A DNA stretch of 50,367 nt from Spirochaetales bacterium (lineage in GTDB: Bacteria > Spirochaetota > Spirochaetia > SZUA-6 > DRHE01): contig JAUWZD010000021.1 in the NCBI GenBank assembly GCA_030615505.1, forward strand, positions 1 to 50,367. Direction: 5' to 3'. Below, one piece after another: positions 33,481 through 43,165 of the stretch (position 1 is the stretch's first letter; every line of letters begins with the position of its first letter). Below the pieces are notes generated by a model. It saw nothing but the letters and a program-made list of their open reading frames with translations, did no database searches and was not told the origin of the DNA. The position numbers and the translations under genes were made by a program.

Positions 33481-33608
33481 GAAGTGAAGACAAAAACGCC
33501 CACAGGACTTCCTTCGGTCGCTGAACGTGCAAGATTTTAAAGGTAATAGCATATATGAGATTCCGATTTCTACAATTAACACTGATTTTGGTATAGCTAT
33601 ATACTCAG

Positions 33609-34706
33609 TCAAGTCATAATTGAATTGCCAGTATCTTCATAAAACAGGTGGATTCTATTCAGGTCAAATGAAACCTCGATCTCCCTGTTTTCCTCCAGCT
33701 TCAAATCACCAGGTTCCTTAACTACGAGAAATCCGAATTCTGTTTCCAGATGAATGATAGTATCTGAACGTAATAACTCCAGGAAGTATACTTTGCCCTT
33801 TGTTACCGGATATGTTTTCGATTGGCCTGTCAAATAAATATGCTCCGGCCTAATGCCCAAAATATAGTTTCTAATGCCTGAATGTTCAGAAACTTTGGCT
33901 TTGAATTTATCATTTAAGGGTATGGTTAAATTCTTCGTTCTTAAGTATAATTCGTTGTTAATGCTTTCTATCTCAACCTCGATGAAATTCATCTGTGGCG
34001 AACCGATGAAACCCGCCACAAACGTGTTGGCCGGATTATGATAGATTACATCAGATATGCCAACCTGTTGAAGCATTCCTTGATTAAACACAGCAATACG
34101 ATCACCCATGGTCATTGCTTCCACCTGATCGTGGGTAACATAAATGGTTGTAACAGTAAGTTTCTGCTGTAATTTTTTTACTTCACTGCGCATTCTAACG
34201 CGCAGCAGGGCATCAAGATTGGACAGAGGCTCGTCCATTAACAGTACCCTCGGTTCAACCACAATCGCCCTGGCGACTGCCACTCGCTGTCTCTGCCCAC
34301 CGGAAAGCTGAGCCGGATAGCGGTCCAGTAATTCCTCTATCCGTAAGAGATCAGATGCCCAGGCAACTCGCTTTTTTATCTCTTGTTGGGGAAATTTCTT
34401 AACCTTTAGAGGAAAGGCGATATTCTTTTCCACTCTCATATGGGGCCACACTGCATAGTTTTGAAAGACCATCGATATATCCCTTCCCTTTGGAGAAAGA
34501 TACGTCATATCATGGTCGTCAAAGAACACCCTGCCGGCGGTAACTCTCTCCAGGCCGGATATGCAGCGTAGTAGTGTAGTCTTGCCACAGCCGGAAGGCC
34601 CAAGAAGCACTATGAATTCCCCTGCCTTGATTTCCAAATCTAAATTGTCAACGGCTTTCACCCTGTCAAAATATTTACACAAACCCCTGATAGTTACATT
34701 AGTCAT
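33609..34706 (-). CDS. ABC importer ATPase (MalK/UgpC/MsmK type)
   Basis: 365 residues from ATG 34706 (GGAGG 10 nt upstream; a longer start at 34736 would put the RBS inside the gene). Walker A 'LLGPSGCGKTTLL', Q-loop 'VFQNYAVWPHM', signature 'LSGGQRQR', Walker B '[12 protein letters not shown]', H-loop 'YVTHDQVEAM', then the C-terminal MalK regulatory/TOBE part ('FVAGFIGSPQMNFIEVEIE', 'LGIRPEHIYL'). It powers the importer encoded just upstream and is the only intact MalK-type ATPase here, so it may also serve the importer at 16366-19569. It is a paralogue of the decayed copy at 27653-31873. Confidence 0.95.
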   Translation of the reverse strand: MTNVTIRGLCKYFDRVKAVDNLDLEIKAGEFIVLLGPSGCGKTTLLRCISGLERVTAGRVFFDDHDMTYLSPKGRDISMVFQNYAVWPHMRVEKNIAFPLKVKKFPQQEIKKRVAWASDLLRIEELLDRYPAQLSGGQRQRVAVARAIVVEPRVLLMDEPLSNLDALLRVRMRSEVKKLQQKLTVTTIYVTHDQVEAMTMGDRIAVFNQGMLQQVGISDVIYHNPANTFVAGFIGSPQMNFIEVEIESINNELYLRTKNLTIPLNDKFKAKVSEHSGIRNYILGIRPEHIYLTGQSKTYPVTKGKVYFLELLRSDTIIHLETEFGFLVVKEPGDLKLEENREIEVSFDLNRIHLFYEDTGNSIMT

Positions 34707-34750
34707 CCTTGCCTCACCTCCATTGCTGTATCGCAAGGTTGATACGCTTC

Positions 34751-35596
34751 TTACTTAAGGGAAATGCCCCACATGGTTACCAAATGCTTCCTTACGAAAA
34801 AGATAAATATAACAGCCGGTATAGACATAATGAACCCAGCTGTGAATTTAAAATAGTCCGGCGAGTCCATAGCAGACCTAAAAATATGTGCCGGTAGTGT
34901 TCTATTCGTCAAATTCAGTATAGTTGCAATAAAAACCTCATTCCACGATATGATAAATGCGAGGATCGCTGAGGCTACCAGACCTGGCAGCGCGAGCGGT
35001 AAAGTTATTTTTAAAAAGGCATGTATACGCGATAAGCCGAAAATCATAGCTGCCTCTTCATAATCCACCGATACGCTTGCTAAAATACTCGCGGATACAA
35101 GGATAATTAAAGGCAGAACCATAATAGTATGGGCTAGCGCTACACCATAGATCGTATCGCTTAAGCCAATTTTCATGTAAATTATTAGCAAAGGTATGGC
35201 TAAAATCATTACAGGAAACATCCTTGATGCTAACATTGATAATTTTAAGAAGCTCTTGCCGCGAAATTTATATCTGGATAGCGCATAAGAGGCAGGCAAC
35301 CCAACTGTAAAACTAAAAAGTATGGTTAATCCAACGACTTTAAGACTATTCAGCATCGCCTGCCAGCCTTCAAGCTCAAAAAAAAGAGCATGAAAGTGTT
35401 CGACAGTGAAATGTGTTGGTATCACTTTTTCAATCTGGTAGTAATCCCTGGGGGAGGCGAAGGCCGAAATTGTGATGAGTACCAATGGGGTCAGAAACCA
35501 TACCCCGATAAATATGGCCACGAGAATCGTCAACACCCCTCTGATTTTCAAAGCCCAGGGAATTCTATTTGTCTTCAGGGCTATTAGGTTCTCCAT
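34751..35596 (-). CDS. ABC sugar importer permease (MalG type), importer 2
   Basis: 281 residues, six membrane helices (first at about 20-42), EAA loop 'YEEAAMIFGLSRIHAFLKITLP'. GAGGAG precedes ATG 35596. It sits 6 bp after the MalF-type stop and 44 bp before the ATPase start. Confidence 0.93.
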   Translation of the reverse strand: MENLIALKTNRIPWALKIRGVLTILVAIFIGVWFLTPLVLITISAFASPRDYYQIEKVIPTHFTVEHFHALFFELEGWQAMLNSLKVVGLTILFSFTVGLPASYALSRYKFRGKSFLKLSMLASRMFPVMILAIPLLIIYMKIGLSDTIYGVALAHTIMVLPLIILVSASILASVSVDYEEAAMIFGLSRIHAFLKITLPLALPGLVASAILAFIISWNEVFIATILNLTNRTLPAHIFRSAMDSPDYFKFTAGFIMSIPAVIFIFFVRKHLVTMWGISLK

Positions 35597-35602
35597 TGAC
35601 GT

Positions 35603-36520
35603 TCACTCCTCAAGATATCTTGATTTAAAGATAGTGATATAAGCCCAACTAATCAGTGTACAGATTATAACGATGACGAATCCATAGGTTGCCGCAATTG
35701 GGGGGTTAAAAAGTTCCGCCTGGTTGTAATATGCCTCACCTGCCAGTACCGGCAAGTCTCTACCGGCAAGCAGCCAAACGACTCCGAATATCTTAAACGC
35801 GAAGAGCGTCCGGATAAGCAGGGCGGATTGCAGGCTCGGCATAACCATCGGCAGGGTTAAATGAAAGAATTTCTGCCAGCCGCTGAACCCGAACACATCG
35901 CCTGCCTCAAGGTAATCCTTACTTATTACCTGTAGGCCGGCCAGGAGTATAACAAATACTAAAGGAGTCGCTCTCCAAACCTCGGTAAGTACTATCACCC
36001 AGAAGGCGCGTGAACTCAACCCGAGGCCAAAAAATAAAATGGGAATTTCAACGACCCCGAGTTTCAGCAAAAACTTATTTAAGAATCCATGCGAAGTAAA
36101 AATATTGTAGCTCAATAGCGCAGCCGATACATCGCTCAGCGCCAAAGGCAGTGCGATGATATAGAGGATCATCATATAACCTTTAAACCTCCTGTTTACA
36201 AAAAGTGCAAACAAGAAGGCGAGCAAAACCTGAAGGGGTACAATGGTGAACAAGAAAAGTAGAGTATATTTCAAAGCCTTCCAGAAAGTTGAGTCTTGCA
36301 TCAATGTAATAAAATTTCTGAAGCTGGGCTTACCTGATTCTGAGATGAAAATAAGCCCAAAAGTCTTTAATAACGGGTAACCGACAAAAACAGCTAAAAA
36401 TATCAAGGTGGGAAGAAAAAGTAGATATGGCGTCCATATTCTTTCTTTCCTGCCGGAAAGCAAAACATCCTCCACTTCAAACTTTTTTAAAAAGGAGTGC
36501 GCCTCAAGTGGCAAGCTCAA
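35603..36520 (-). CDS. ABC sugar importer permease (MalF type), importer 2
   Basis: 305 residues, with about six membrane helices after a 30-residue cytoplasmic tail ('WTPYLLFLPTLIFLAVFVGYPLL' is the first). EAA loop 'YLEAGDVFGFSGWQKFFHLTLP'. The most upstream start is TTG 36520 without a convincing RBS, so the N-terminus is uncertain. It lies 36 bp after its binding-protein gene. Confidence 0.9.
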   Translation of the reverse strand: MSLPLEAHSFLKKFEVEDVLLSGRKERIWTPYLLFLPTLIFLAVFVGYPLLKTFGLIFISESGKPSFRNFITLMQDSTFWKALKYTLLFLFTIVPLQVLLAFLFALFVNRRFKGYMMILYIIALPLALSDVSAALLSYNIFTSHGFLNKFLLKLGVVEIPILFFGLGLSSRAFWVIVLTEVWRATPLVFVILLAGLQVISKDYLEAGDVFGFSGWQKFFHLTLPMVMPSLQSALLIRTLFAFKIFGVVWLLAGRDLPVLAGEAYYNQAELFNPPIAATYGFVIVIICTLISWAYITIFKSRYLEE

Positions 36521-36556
36521 GATCTTGCACGGATGAGGCGCACAGGAATCGCCCGA

Positions 36557-37852
36557 TTATTGCATAGGCACCCCGATTTCCTCGAATATAGATTTCATCG
36601 TTGCATCCGCTTTTTTTAGAGCAGGCTCGATGTCCGCCCCATCAATTACTACCTTGGTGAAGACCTCGCGATAGAGGCCTGTGAATACACCACTCTTGGG
36701 GCCAAGGCTGGGTATCAAAACCATAATCGAATCCGGAGTCGCTGATTGTGTTAGAACCCCTTTGGCAAGGATCTTCAACGGCCCTTCCGGTATAGCGCCT
36801 TCTGCCTCCGCTACCACCGGGAAGAAACCAACATTCTTGTATATCAAAACCTGTGCCTCCGGCTTTGTGAGGTAATCGATCAGTTTGATAGTGTTATCTT
36901 CCTGCGGCGCATCAACGGGAATTGCCATACCCACAGCTACCGTAATATAGCCTCTGCCTTTGGGACCTCTGGGCACAGGAACGATCACAAATTGGTCCGG
37001 TCTCTCTACTATAGCAGACTTTAACCTTGCAGTGTGGTCCCAGGCGATGAGTACTTCTTGTTTAAGTAAGGGTTCATCCATAGCCATCCATGTAGTACTC
37101 GCCGTGTGCACGTAGGGCATCAGCTCCCTTAGATACTCCCATAGGGCTACTGCTCCTGCGCTATTGAATTCTTTAGCCTGGTAGCCCGTAAACGACGGAT
37201 GTATGTAGCCGTGTAAAAACCTATGCCATAGACCTTTAGGACTTATTGGAAAGCCAAGCTTCGGTGTTTTAAACTCCTCTTTAAGATTCTTTGCCCACTC
37301 TAACAGAGCATCGTATGTCCATTCCTTCGTGCCATTCGTCACATCCCCAGATGTAAGGCCCGCCGGCAAATAATTAAAAGCTTTCTTGTCGACCGCCATT
37401 ATATATGTAGCCTGCAGCCATGGAACATAAAACTTTTTCCCCTTGATTACTGAACGATCTTCCAAACTCTTGACGAACGTCCTGTTGGGTAGTTTGATGC
37501 CGCTAAGGTCTTTTAATAGACCTGCTGAGTTCATTACATCAAGTCCACCGTGCAGTTCGCCAACAAGCGATGTAGTAACCTTTTTGGCGCCTACTTCAGC
37601 ACTTAGACGAGTATTCATTTCAAAGTACTCGACGTTTATAAACGCAACTTCGATACCGGTTCCATCTGTAAATCCCTTAAGCAGTTCACCTTTAGCGAAT
37701 GCCTGCTCTTTTGCCGGAGTCATCTGCGTGGACATAAAGATCAGCGGTCCCGCAGGAGCTACTGCCTCTTCTTCCTTCTGGCCGCCTGAGAATATTGATG
37801 TGCCTGCCAGCATCAAGAAAAGCACCATCACTAATACAATGCTTTTTTTCAT
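36557..37852 (-). CDS. Extracellular sugar-binding protein of ABC importer 2
   Basis: 431 residues. Signal peptide MKKSIVLVMVLFLMLAGTSIFS, mature start GGQKEEEAVAP (spirochaete form, no lipobox Cys). Family-1 binding-protein segments: 'GIEVAFINVEYFEMNTRLSAEV', 'VPWLQATYIMAVDKKAF', 'TYDALLEWAKNLK', 'PQEDNTIKLIDYLTKPEAQVLIYK'. GGAGG is 8 nt before ATG. It is the first gene of the importer run, immediately after lacI (gap 204 bp). Its neighbours, two intracellular glycosidases, suggest an oligosaccharide or glycoside ligand, possibly an alpha-mannoside. Confidence 0.92.
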   Translation of the reverse strand: MKKSIVLVMVLFLMLAGTSIFSGGQKEEEAVAPAGPLIFMSTQMTPAKEQAFAKGELLKGFTDGTGIEVAFINVEYFEMNTRLSAEVGAKKVTTSLVGELHGGLDVMNSAGLLKDLSGIKLPNRTFVKSLEDRSVIKGKKFYVPWLQATYIMAVDKKAFNYLPAGLTSGDVTNGTKEWTYDALLEWAKNLKEEFKTPKLGFPISPKGLWHRFLHGYIHPSFTGYQAKEFNSAGAVALWEYLRELMPYVHTASTTWMAMDEPLLKQEVLIAWDHTARLKSAIVERPDQFVIVPVPRGPKGRGYITVAVGMAIPVDAPQEDNTIKLIDYLTKPEAQVLIYKNVGFFPVVAEAEGAIPEGPLKILAKGVLTQSATPDSIMVLIPSLGPKSGVFTGLYREVFTKVVIDGADIEPALKKADATMKSIFEEIGVPMQ

Positions 37853-37894
37853 TTTTTTTCCTCCATTTTCTTTTTTTCACCCATGGGGTGTTTT

Positions 37895-37912
37895 CCAGGA
37901 AAATTTCCCTGG
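37895..37912. promoter_or_regulatory. 18-bp near-perfect palindrome upstream of binding protein 2
   Basis: CCAGGAAAATTTCCCTGG pairs with itself except at one symmetric position. It lies 43 bp before the ATG and is a candidate operator or leader hairpin. Confidence 0.4.
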
Positions 37913-37939
37913 TTGAACTTTTTCTCAGCTAATTTTCTA

Positions 37940-37952
37940 TCACCTCCTTTCC
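37940..37952 (-). promoter_or_regulatory. Orphan Shine-Dalgarno sequence (GGAAAGGAGGTGA) in the binding-protein 2 leader
   Basis: The same 13-mer as at 19638-19650, here 88 nt upstream of the ATG and again without a start codon at usable spacing. The gene has a separate RBS. Confidence 0.6.
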
Positions 37953-38056
37953 TCTTTCAAAGATATACATATGTTAGGCCAGAAGCTGCAGCTTTCTTCC
38001 TAATGAATGTACACAAATATTTTTCCCCCATACGGGGGAGATTGCTTGTTTATAGC

Positions 38057-39034
38057 TCATTTTGTTGAGCCCCTTTTTACAATCCGGGGAGTAACACAAA
38101 TTTCCTCTTTTAAAGGCATTTTAATATTTCCTGATAGTCTATCAAGCAGATATGAAACAGCCATATTCACCTTGACCTGAATAAACTGTTTCATCGTTGT
38201 AAGGCCCATAACCGAGGCCATCTCAAAGTCATCAAAACCTACTAAGCCGAGATCATCCGGTATCCGAATCTTTTTTTCCCCAAAGTATCGATACCCGCCA
38301 TAAGCCATAGTATCAGTTGCATAAAAAATGGCATCCGGACTGCACCTCTCAAATAGCTTTTCAGTTGCTTCATAGCCACCCTTTATACTGAGGGATGCAA
38401 AGGATGTCATTTCGGACTTGAAGACAAAGCCCGCTTTTTCAATGGCATTTTTGTACCCATTGAAACGGTCACTTATATGATCGTCCTCCGGATTCCAGCC
38501 GATAAAAGCAATTTTCTTATATCCTCTATCTATAAGAAACTGGACCGCATCAAATGCGCCCAAATAATTATTGGTACTTATTGATTTTTCCCTGCTGCAT
38601 CTGCTTTGCAGTAATACTATGGGAATTTTCATGGATCTGAAAAAATCCACACACTCATCATCCAGGGTCGAAGAAAAAATAATCATAGCATCGACTTTTT
38701 TCCTGAAGGCTGCATTTTCTCTGAAATATCTTGATATTTCCCTCTTTCTCTTCATATTAAATAAAAGAAGGTCATATTGGGTAGCATCAAGTTCCTGTTC
38801 GATCCTCCTTATCAGCTCACCAACAAAATCAATATTTATATCGGGGATCGCCAGCCCTATAATGTAGCTTTTTGAAGATGCTTCTTTCTTCGGCGGCTCA
38901 TATTCCACCGCTTTCATTGCGTCGTACACTTTTTCTTTTGTTTCAGATTTAACGAGGTTCGGTCTGTTTATAACTCTTGATACTGTACTCAGACTGACTC
39001 CTGCCTCTTCTGCAACTTCTTTAATCCGCGTCAT
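38057..39034 (-). CDS. LacI-family regulator of the glycoside locus
   Basis: 325 residues. Helix-turn-helix 'RIKEVAEEAGVSLSTVSRVIN', linker about 50-60, sensor domain ('YIIGLAIPDINIDFVGELIRR', 'NNYLGAFDAVQFLIDRGYKKIAFIG', 'DAIFYATDTMAYGG', 'DDLGLVGFDDFEMASVMG'). It lies between the importer genes, which continue in the same direction, and the divergent GH38 gene, so it probably controls both arms with the imported sugar as inducer. Confidence 0.92.
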   Translation of the reverse strand: MTRIKEVAEEAGVSLSTVSRVINRPNLVKSETKEKVYDAMKAVEYEPPKKEASSKSYIIGLAIPDINIDFVGELIRRIEQELDATQYDLLLFNMKRKREISRYFRENAAFRKKVDAMIIFSSTLDDECVDFFRSMKIPIVLLQSRCSREKSISTNNYLGAFDAVQFLIDRGYKKIAFIGWNPEDDHISDRFNGYKNAIEKAGFVFKSEMTSFASLSIKGGYEATEKLFERCSPDAIFYATDTMAYGGYRYFGEKKIRIPDDLGLVGFDDFEMASVMGLTTMKQFIQVKVNMAVSYLLDRLSGNIKMPLKEEICVTPRIVKRGSTK

Positions 39035-39060
39035 TACACAAGCTATCTTAAAGTCTGAAT

Positions 39061-39126
39061 ATTGTAAGCTAGAAATGAAAAACTGTCAAGCTTTTTTTGC
39101 AAAAAAGCATTAATTTATGCTATTTT
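39061..39126. promoter_or_regulatory. Divergent promoters and operators between lacI and the GH38 gene
   Basis: Minus strand: TTGACA (39089-39084) and TACAAT (39066-39061), 17-nt spacer, drives lacI. Plus strand: TTGCAA (39097-39102) and TATTTT (39121-39126), 18-nt spacer, could drive GH38. TTTTTTGCAAAAAA (39093-39106) is a perfect palindrome. AGCATTAATTTATGCT (39106-39121) is nearly palindromic and fills the plus-strand spacer. Both are candidate LacI sites. Confidence 0.55.
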
Positions 39127-39182
39127 TCATTAATTTTCTTGATTTGTTTTCATAATCGTGCAAAATAGAAGAATTATTATTC

Positions 39183-42100
39183 ATGAAAAAACAAACTACT
39201 GTCCATATTATCTCTCACACGCACTGGGACAGGGAGTGGTTCCTTAACAGCCCCTTTACCAGCGAATGGCTTGTAGAATTTTTCGATTCACTGTTTACCA
39301 TGCTCGAAAAAGAACCGGAGTACCGTTTTATACTTGACGGCCAGACCTTAATGATTGAGGATTATCTGAAAGAATTAGAAAAACAGGGTAGAAATAAAAA
39401 GAAATATATAGAAAAGCTAAAAAATTATGTAATAGAGAAAAGATTGCTCCCGGGGCCTTATTACCTCCAGCCTGACTGGCAGCTTGTAAGCGGCGAATCA
39501 CTCATCAGAAACCTGCTTATTGGCCGCAAAATTACGGGGGACCTTGGTGCCTGCCTGACCATGGGCTGGATGCTGGATAATTTCGGTCAGATATCTCAGG
39601 CTGTTCAAATTCATAAGGGATTTGGTCTAAAGGGCCTTTTTGTCTGGCGCGGTGTTGAAATGGATCCCGGGGATGTCAAACTTGAGTTTCGCTGGGAATC
39701 ACCGGATGGTTCTGCACTTACAGCTATCTATCTTTTAGACAGCTATAGAAATGCAATGCGGCTGGCCGACTACCCGGAAATTTTAGAAAAGCGGATAATT
39801 AATGAGGTTGAAAAATTAAAGCCGTTTGCATCCACATCCAACATACTGCTTATGAACGGATACGACCAGGAGACAGTACCTGATGATATTCTTCCATATA
39901 TCCGGTCAATCCGGATAAAAGACATTATAATTAAGCAGAGCACACCGGAAGAACTCATAGCTGATATTGAAGATGAGCATCCGGTGCTGCCAAAGCTTAC
40001 CGGATACCTCTACAGCGGCCGCTTTATCTCTGTATTTCCCGGTATTCTCTCTGCCCGCATCTACTTAAAAATAATGAATGACAGATGCATGAGATTAATT
40101 GAAAAATATACTGAGCCTATAATGACTCTTTCCTGGATAATGGGCAGTGTTTATAATATGGAAAACATCCTTTCTCTCTGGAAACTTCTCCTTAAAAATC
40201 ATCCGCACGACAGTATCTGCGGGGTAAGTGTTGACGATGTACATACAGACATGGAGAGGAGATTTGAAAAAACGGCTCACCTTGCCACTAGTATCGCCGA
40301 AACTGAGCTTAATAAACTCACTATACTTATCGATACCTCCAAAACAGATAATAATAGCGAAGCATATGTAGTGTTTAATCCATCTCTTTCAGAAAGGGAA
40401 TCTATTATAACTGTAAAACCGGGAAATGATGCAAGCCTTGCAATTGATGGCAATGGCTTAATTCTTCCTGTTCAGAAAGAAAGCAATAATAATCTTCACA
40501 TTCAGCTCAAAAATATTCCTGCCTGTGGTTATAGGACAATTTACTTAAGTTCATCGTCCAGACAGGAGCAGAATTCATTGCCTGATGGAATTAGGATAGA
40601 TGAAGACAATAATATAATAGAGAATAAACACTTCAAAGTGCAGATAAATGATGACGGCTCTTTATATATCCTTGATAAGATGAGCATGATTACATATAAA
40701 GGATTGGGGATTTTTGAGGATGGATCGGATGCAGGAGATACTTACAACTATTCTCCTGCCCTGCATGATTCTGTTCTCCTCAGTTCTTCCAGGAAGGCAG
40801 AAATTGATATCATAGAAAAAGGCCCCATAAGATGTACTATAAAAATAAAAATTGATTTAAGCATTCCGGAGGAGCTCTCAGAGGACAGAAAAACACGCAG
40901 TAAGAGGCTTAGAGTACTGCCTGTTGTTAACTATATCAGAATTGAATCAGATTCTCCTCTTATCAGGTTCAGGACACTGGTAAAGAACACCGTGAAAGAT
41001 CACAGATTGAGAGTTTTATTTCCAACAGTATTAAATACTGTGATATCCCATGCAGAAACACAATTCGATGTTGTAGAGCATGAAATAGTTCCTATCCCTT
41101 ACGATGATGACCAGATTCCTGCTAATTTGAAGCGTGTCCTGCTCGGCGCCAGAGAGCCCAAACCTATTACAAGCTTCCCACAGCGATCCTTTATTGATCT
41201 GACAGATGGCAAAAGGGGGGTAGCCGTTATCAATACTGGACTTCCTGAATATGAGGTAATAGAAGACAATAATACTATCGCTCTAACTCTATTCAGGTCT
41301 GTCGGATGGCTCGCTCGCGCTGATCTGCTTGAAAGAACCGGGGATGCAGGGCCCATGATATACACACCGGAAGCCCAGTGCTTAAGAGAAATGGAGTTCA
41401 ACTATGCCCTCTATTTTCATAAGGGTGACTGGATGAAGGGTAGAGTACTTAAGCATTCTGAAGATCTTAATTCACCTCCCGTTGTTATAAGGACTGATAA
41501 CCATCCGGGAGAATTGCCTGGCGAGTTTGGGTTTCTGAAACTTGAATCTAATGATCATGCTCTTAAAGTAACTGCACTTAAGATATCAGAAGATGGAGAA
41601 GGATTAATCTTAAGGTGCTTTAATCCGAGCATCAATACAATTGATGGTGTTCTATCTTCAGTTTTCGAAATTGCATCTGCTTACTACACGGATCTTAGTG
41701 AAACTGTTAAAGAACAGATAAAGGACACTCAAGAGAGAAGAATAAACTTTAGGGCACAACCCAAAGAAATCGTTACCCTTAAAATTGTGCTTCAAAGAAA
41801 AAACCTTATCGATAAAAATACTGTTTTTCCCGAACATACCATTATCTGGCCTGAGGATTTTCTGGAAATTGAGGATTTTTCTGCATACGGATCAATGCCT
41901 TTGATAACGCATGAGGATATATCAAAAGAAGACCAGAGAAGCGAATTAATTGCAGATAAACTAAAGCAAGCAAACAGGCTTTCAGAAAGGATCGAAAAAA
42001 AATTAAAAGAAGATCAAAGCTCTTCTAAAGATGAAATTGAAGCAGAACTGCATAGAGCCAGGGGAGAATTAACCACACTTGAGAGGGCTTTATTAGAGGC

Positions 42101-42281
42101 ACAGCTCTCCTTGATCCTGTCAAAAAAGAAGTTCATTAAATTAAATCCAAAAAACAAAACTTATCCATTAAAATCTGAAAAAATACAGTCTATATGCAGG
42201 GAAATCGGCTTTAAACTTAATAAAGCCCGTGTTAGAAAAAGAATATACGACTATTTAGTGGAATATTACAGCCGAAAGTAA
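39183..42281 (+). CDS. GH38 alpha-mannosidase (mannosylglycerate hydrolase/MngB-like)
   Basis: 1032 residues, no signal peptide. The N-terminal GH38 domain begins 'VHIISHTHWDREW' (zinc His and Asp); the nucleophile region is 'GWMLDNFGQISQ', with the Asp in the usual 'DxFG' setting, and 'HDSICGVSVDDVHTDME' supplies further zinc-site residues. A helical linker and C-terminal beta domains with 'RSVGWLARADLLERTGDAGP' (typical of GH38 C-terminal regions) follow. It removes alpha-linked mannose from substrates taken up by the cell. Divergent from the LacI regulator; the dehydratase genes follow after 8 bp. Confidence 0.9.
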   Translation: MKKQTTVHIISHTHWDREWFLNSPFTSEWLVEFFDSLFTMLEKEPEYRFILDGQTLMIEDYLKELEKQGRNKKKYIEKLKNYVIEKRLLPGPYYLQPDWQLVSGESLIRNLLIGRKITGDLGACLTMGWMLDNFGQISQAVQIHKGFGLKGLFVWRGVEMDPGDVKLEFRWESPDGSALTAIYLLDSYRNAMRLADYPEILEKRIINEVEKLKPFASTSNILLMNGYDQETVPDDILPYIRSIRIKDIIIKQSTPEELIADIEDEHPVLPKLTGYLYSGRFISVFPGILSARIYLKIMNDRCMRLIEKYTEPIMTLSWIMGSVYNMENILSLWKLLLKNHPHDSICGVSVDDVHTDMERRFEKTAHLATSIAETELNKLTILIDTSKTDNNSEAYVVFNPSLSERESIITVKPGNDASLAIDGNGLILPVQKESNNNLHIQLKNIPACGYRTIYLSSSSRQEQNSLPDGIRIDEDNNIIENKHFKVQINDDGSLYILDKMSMITYKGLGIFEDGSDAGDTYNYSPALHDSVLLSSSRKAEIDIIEKGPIRCTIKIKIDLSIPEELSEDRKTRSKRLRVLPVVNYIRIESDSPLIRFRTLVKNTVKDHRLRVLFPTVLNTVISHAETQFDVVEHEIVPIPYDDDQIPANLKRVLLGAREPKPITSFPQRSFIDLTDGKRGVAVINTGLPEYEVIEDNNTIALTLFRSVGWLARADLLERTGDAGPMIYTPEAQCLREMEFNYALYFHKGDWMKGRVLKHSEDLNSPPVVIRTDNHPGELPGEFGFLKLESNDHALKVTALKISEDGEGLILRCFNPSINTIDGVLSSVFEIASAYYTDLSETVKEQIKDTQERRINFRAQPKEIVTLKIVLQRKNLIDKNTVFPEHTIIWPEDFLEIEDFSAYGSMPLITHEDISKEDQRSELIADKLKQANRLSERIEKKLKEDQSSSKDEIEAELHRARGELTTLERALLEAQLSLILSKKKFIKLNPKNKTYPLKSEKIQSICREIGFKLNKARVRKRIYDYLVEYYSRK

Positions 42282-42289
42282 AAAATACG

Positions 42290-43165
42290 ATGCGTGAAAT
42301 AAATTCAGAACAGATAAAAGAGAAAGTCAAGGAGCTTTTTCTTAAAGCTAATTATTATATTGGCGAAGATGTACTGAATTCCATCAGGAAAGCACTTAAT
42401 GTAGAAAAATCAGAAACCGGCAGATACGTGCTTAGAATGATTTTAAAGAATTATGAGCTTTCAGCAAATGAGAAATTAGCCATCTGCCAGGATACCGGCC
42501 TGGCAGTTCTCTTTATTAAATTAGGACAGGAAGTTCATATAAAGGGTAACTGGAAAGAGGCAATTAACGAAGGGGTAAAAGAGGCCTATATTGACGGTTA
42601 TCTAAGAAAATCAGCAGTGACTGATCCTGTATTTGACCGGAAAAATACTAAAACCAACTGCCCGGCCATAATCTATACCGATATAGTTCCCGGTGACAGG
42701 ATAGAATTACTGGTTAATCCAAAGGGATTCGGAAGCGAGAATATGAGCGCCTTAGCAATGATGAAGCCTGCTGACGGTGCGGAAGGGATTGTTGATTTTA
42801 TAGTTGAAACCGTAAGAAAGGCCGGTCCCAATCCCTGTCCTCCGACCATAATAGGAGTATGTGTTGGGGGCACTGCCGATCAGGCATGTGTTCTGGCAAA
42901 AAAGGCTGCAATGCGTAAAATTGGTGAACACAATCCTGATCCACGTTATGCTAAGATGGAAAAAGATGCTTTAGAAAGAATTAATAAGCTGGGAATAGGC
43001 CCTGCCGGTTTGGGCGGCAGTACCACATCGTTATGGGTAAGCATTGACTATGTGCCTACTCATATTGCAGGCATGCCGGTGGCTGTAAATATTTGCTGTC
43101 ATGCTGATCGTCATGCACACGGCGTATTATATGGAAATAAAAAAGATAAATACTCCATTAACTGA
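42290..43165 (+). CDS. Class I fumarate hydratase/tartrate dehydratase, alpha subunit
   Basis: 291 residues of the iron-sulphur fumarase alpha type. Cluster-binding Cys regions are 'KLAICQDTGLAVLF', 'NCPAIIYTDIVPGD' and 'CVGGTADQACVLAKKAAMR', with 'GPAGLGGSTTSLWVSIDY' near the C terminus. It forms a heterodimer with the beta subunit encoded next, adding or removing water on fumarate/malate, tartrate or a related hydroxy acid. In this locus an acid released from a glycoside is a possible alternative substrate. The genes overlap by 35 bp. Confidence 0.92.
   Translation: MREINSEQIKEKVKELFLKANYYIGEDVLNSIRKALNVEKSETGRYVLRMILKNYELSANEKLAICQDTGLAVLFIKLGQEVHIKGNWKEAINEGVKEAYIDGYLRKSAVTDPVFDRKNTKTNCPAIIYTDIVPGDRIELLVNPKGFGSENMSALAMMKPADGAEGIVDFIVETVRKAGPNPCPPTIIGVCVGGTADQACVLAKKAAMRKIGEHNPDPRYAKMEKDALERINKLGIGPAGLGGSTTSLWVSIDYVPTHIAGMPVAVNICCHADRHAHGVLYGNKKDKYSIN

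Noticed and set aside
38026-38040. CCCCC-ATAC-GGGGG hairpin as a terminator
   Set aside because: No T-run follows on either strand; a T-run precedes it instead.
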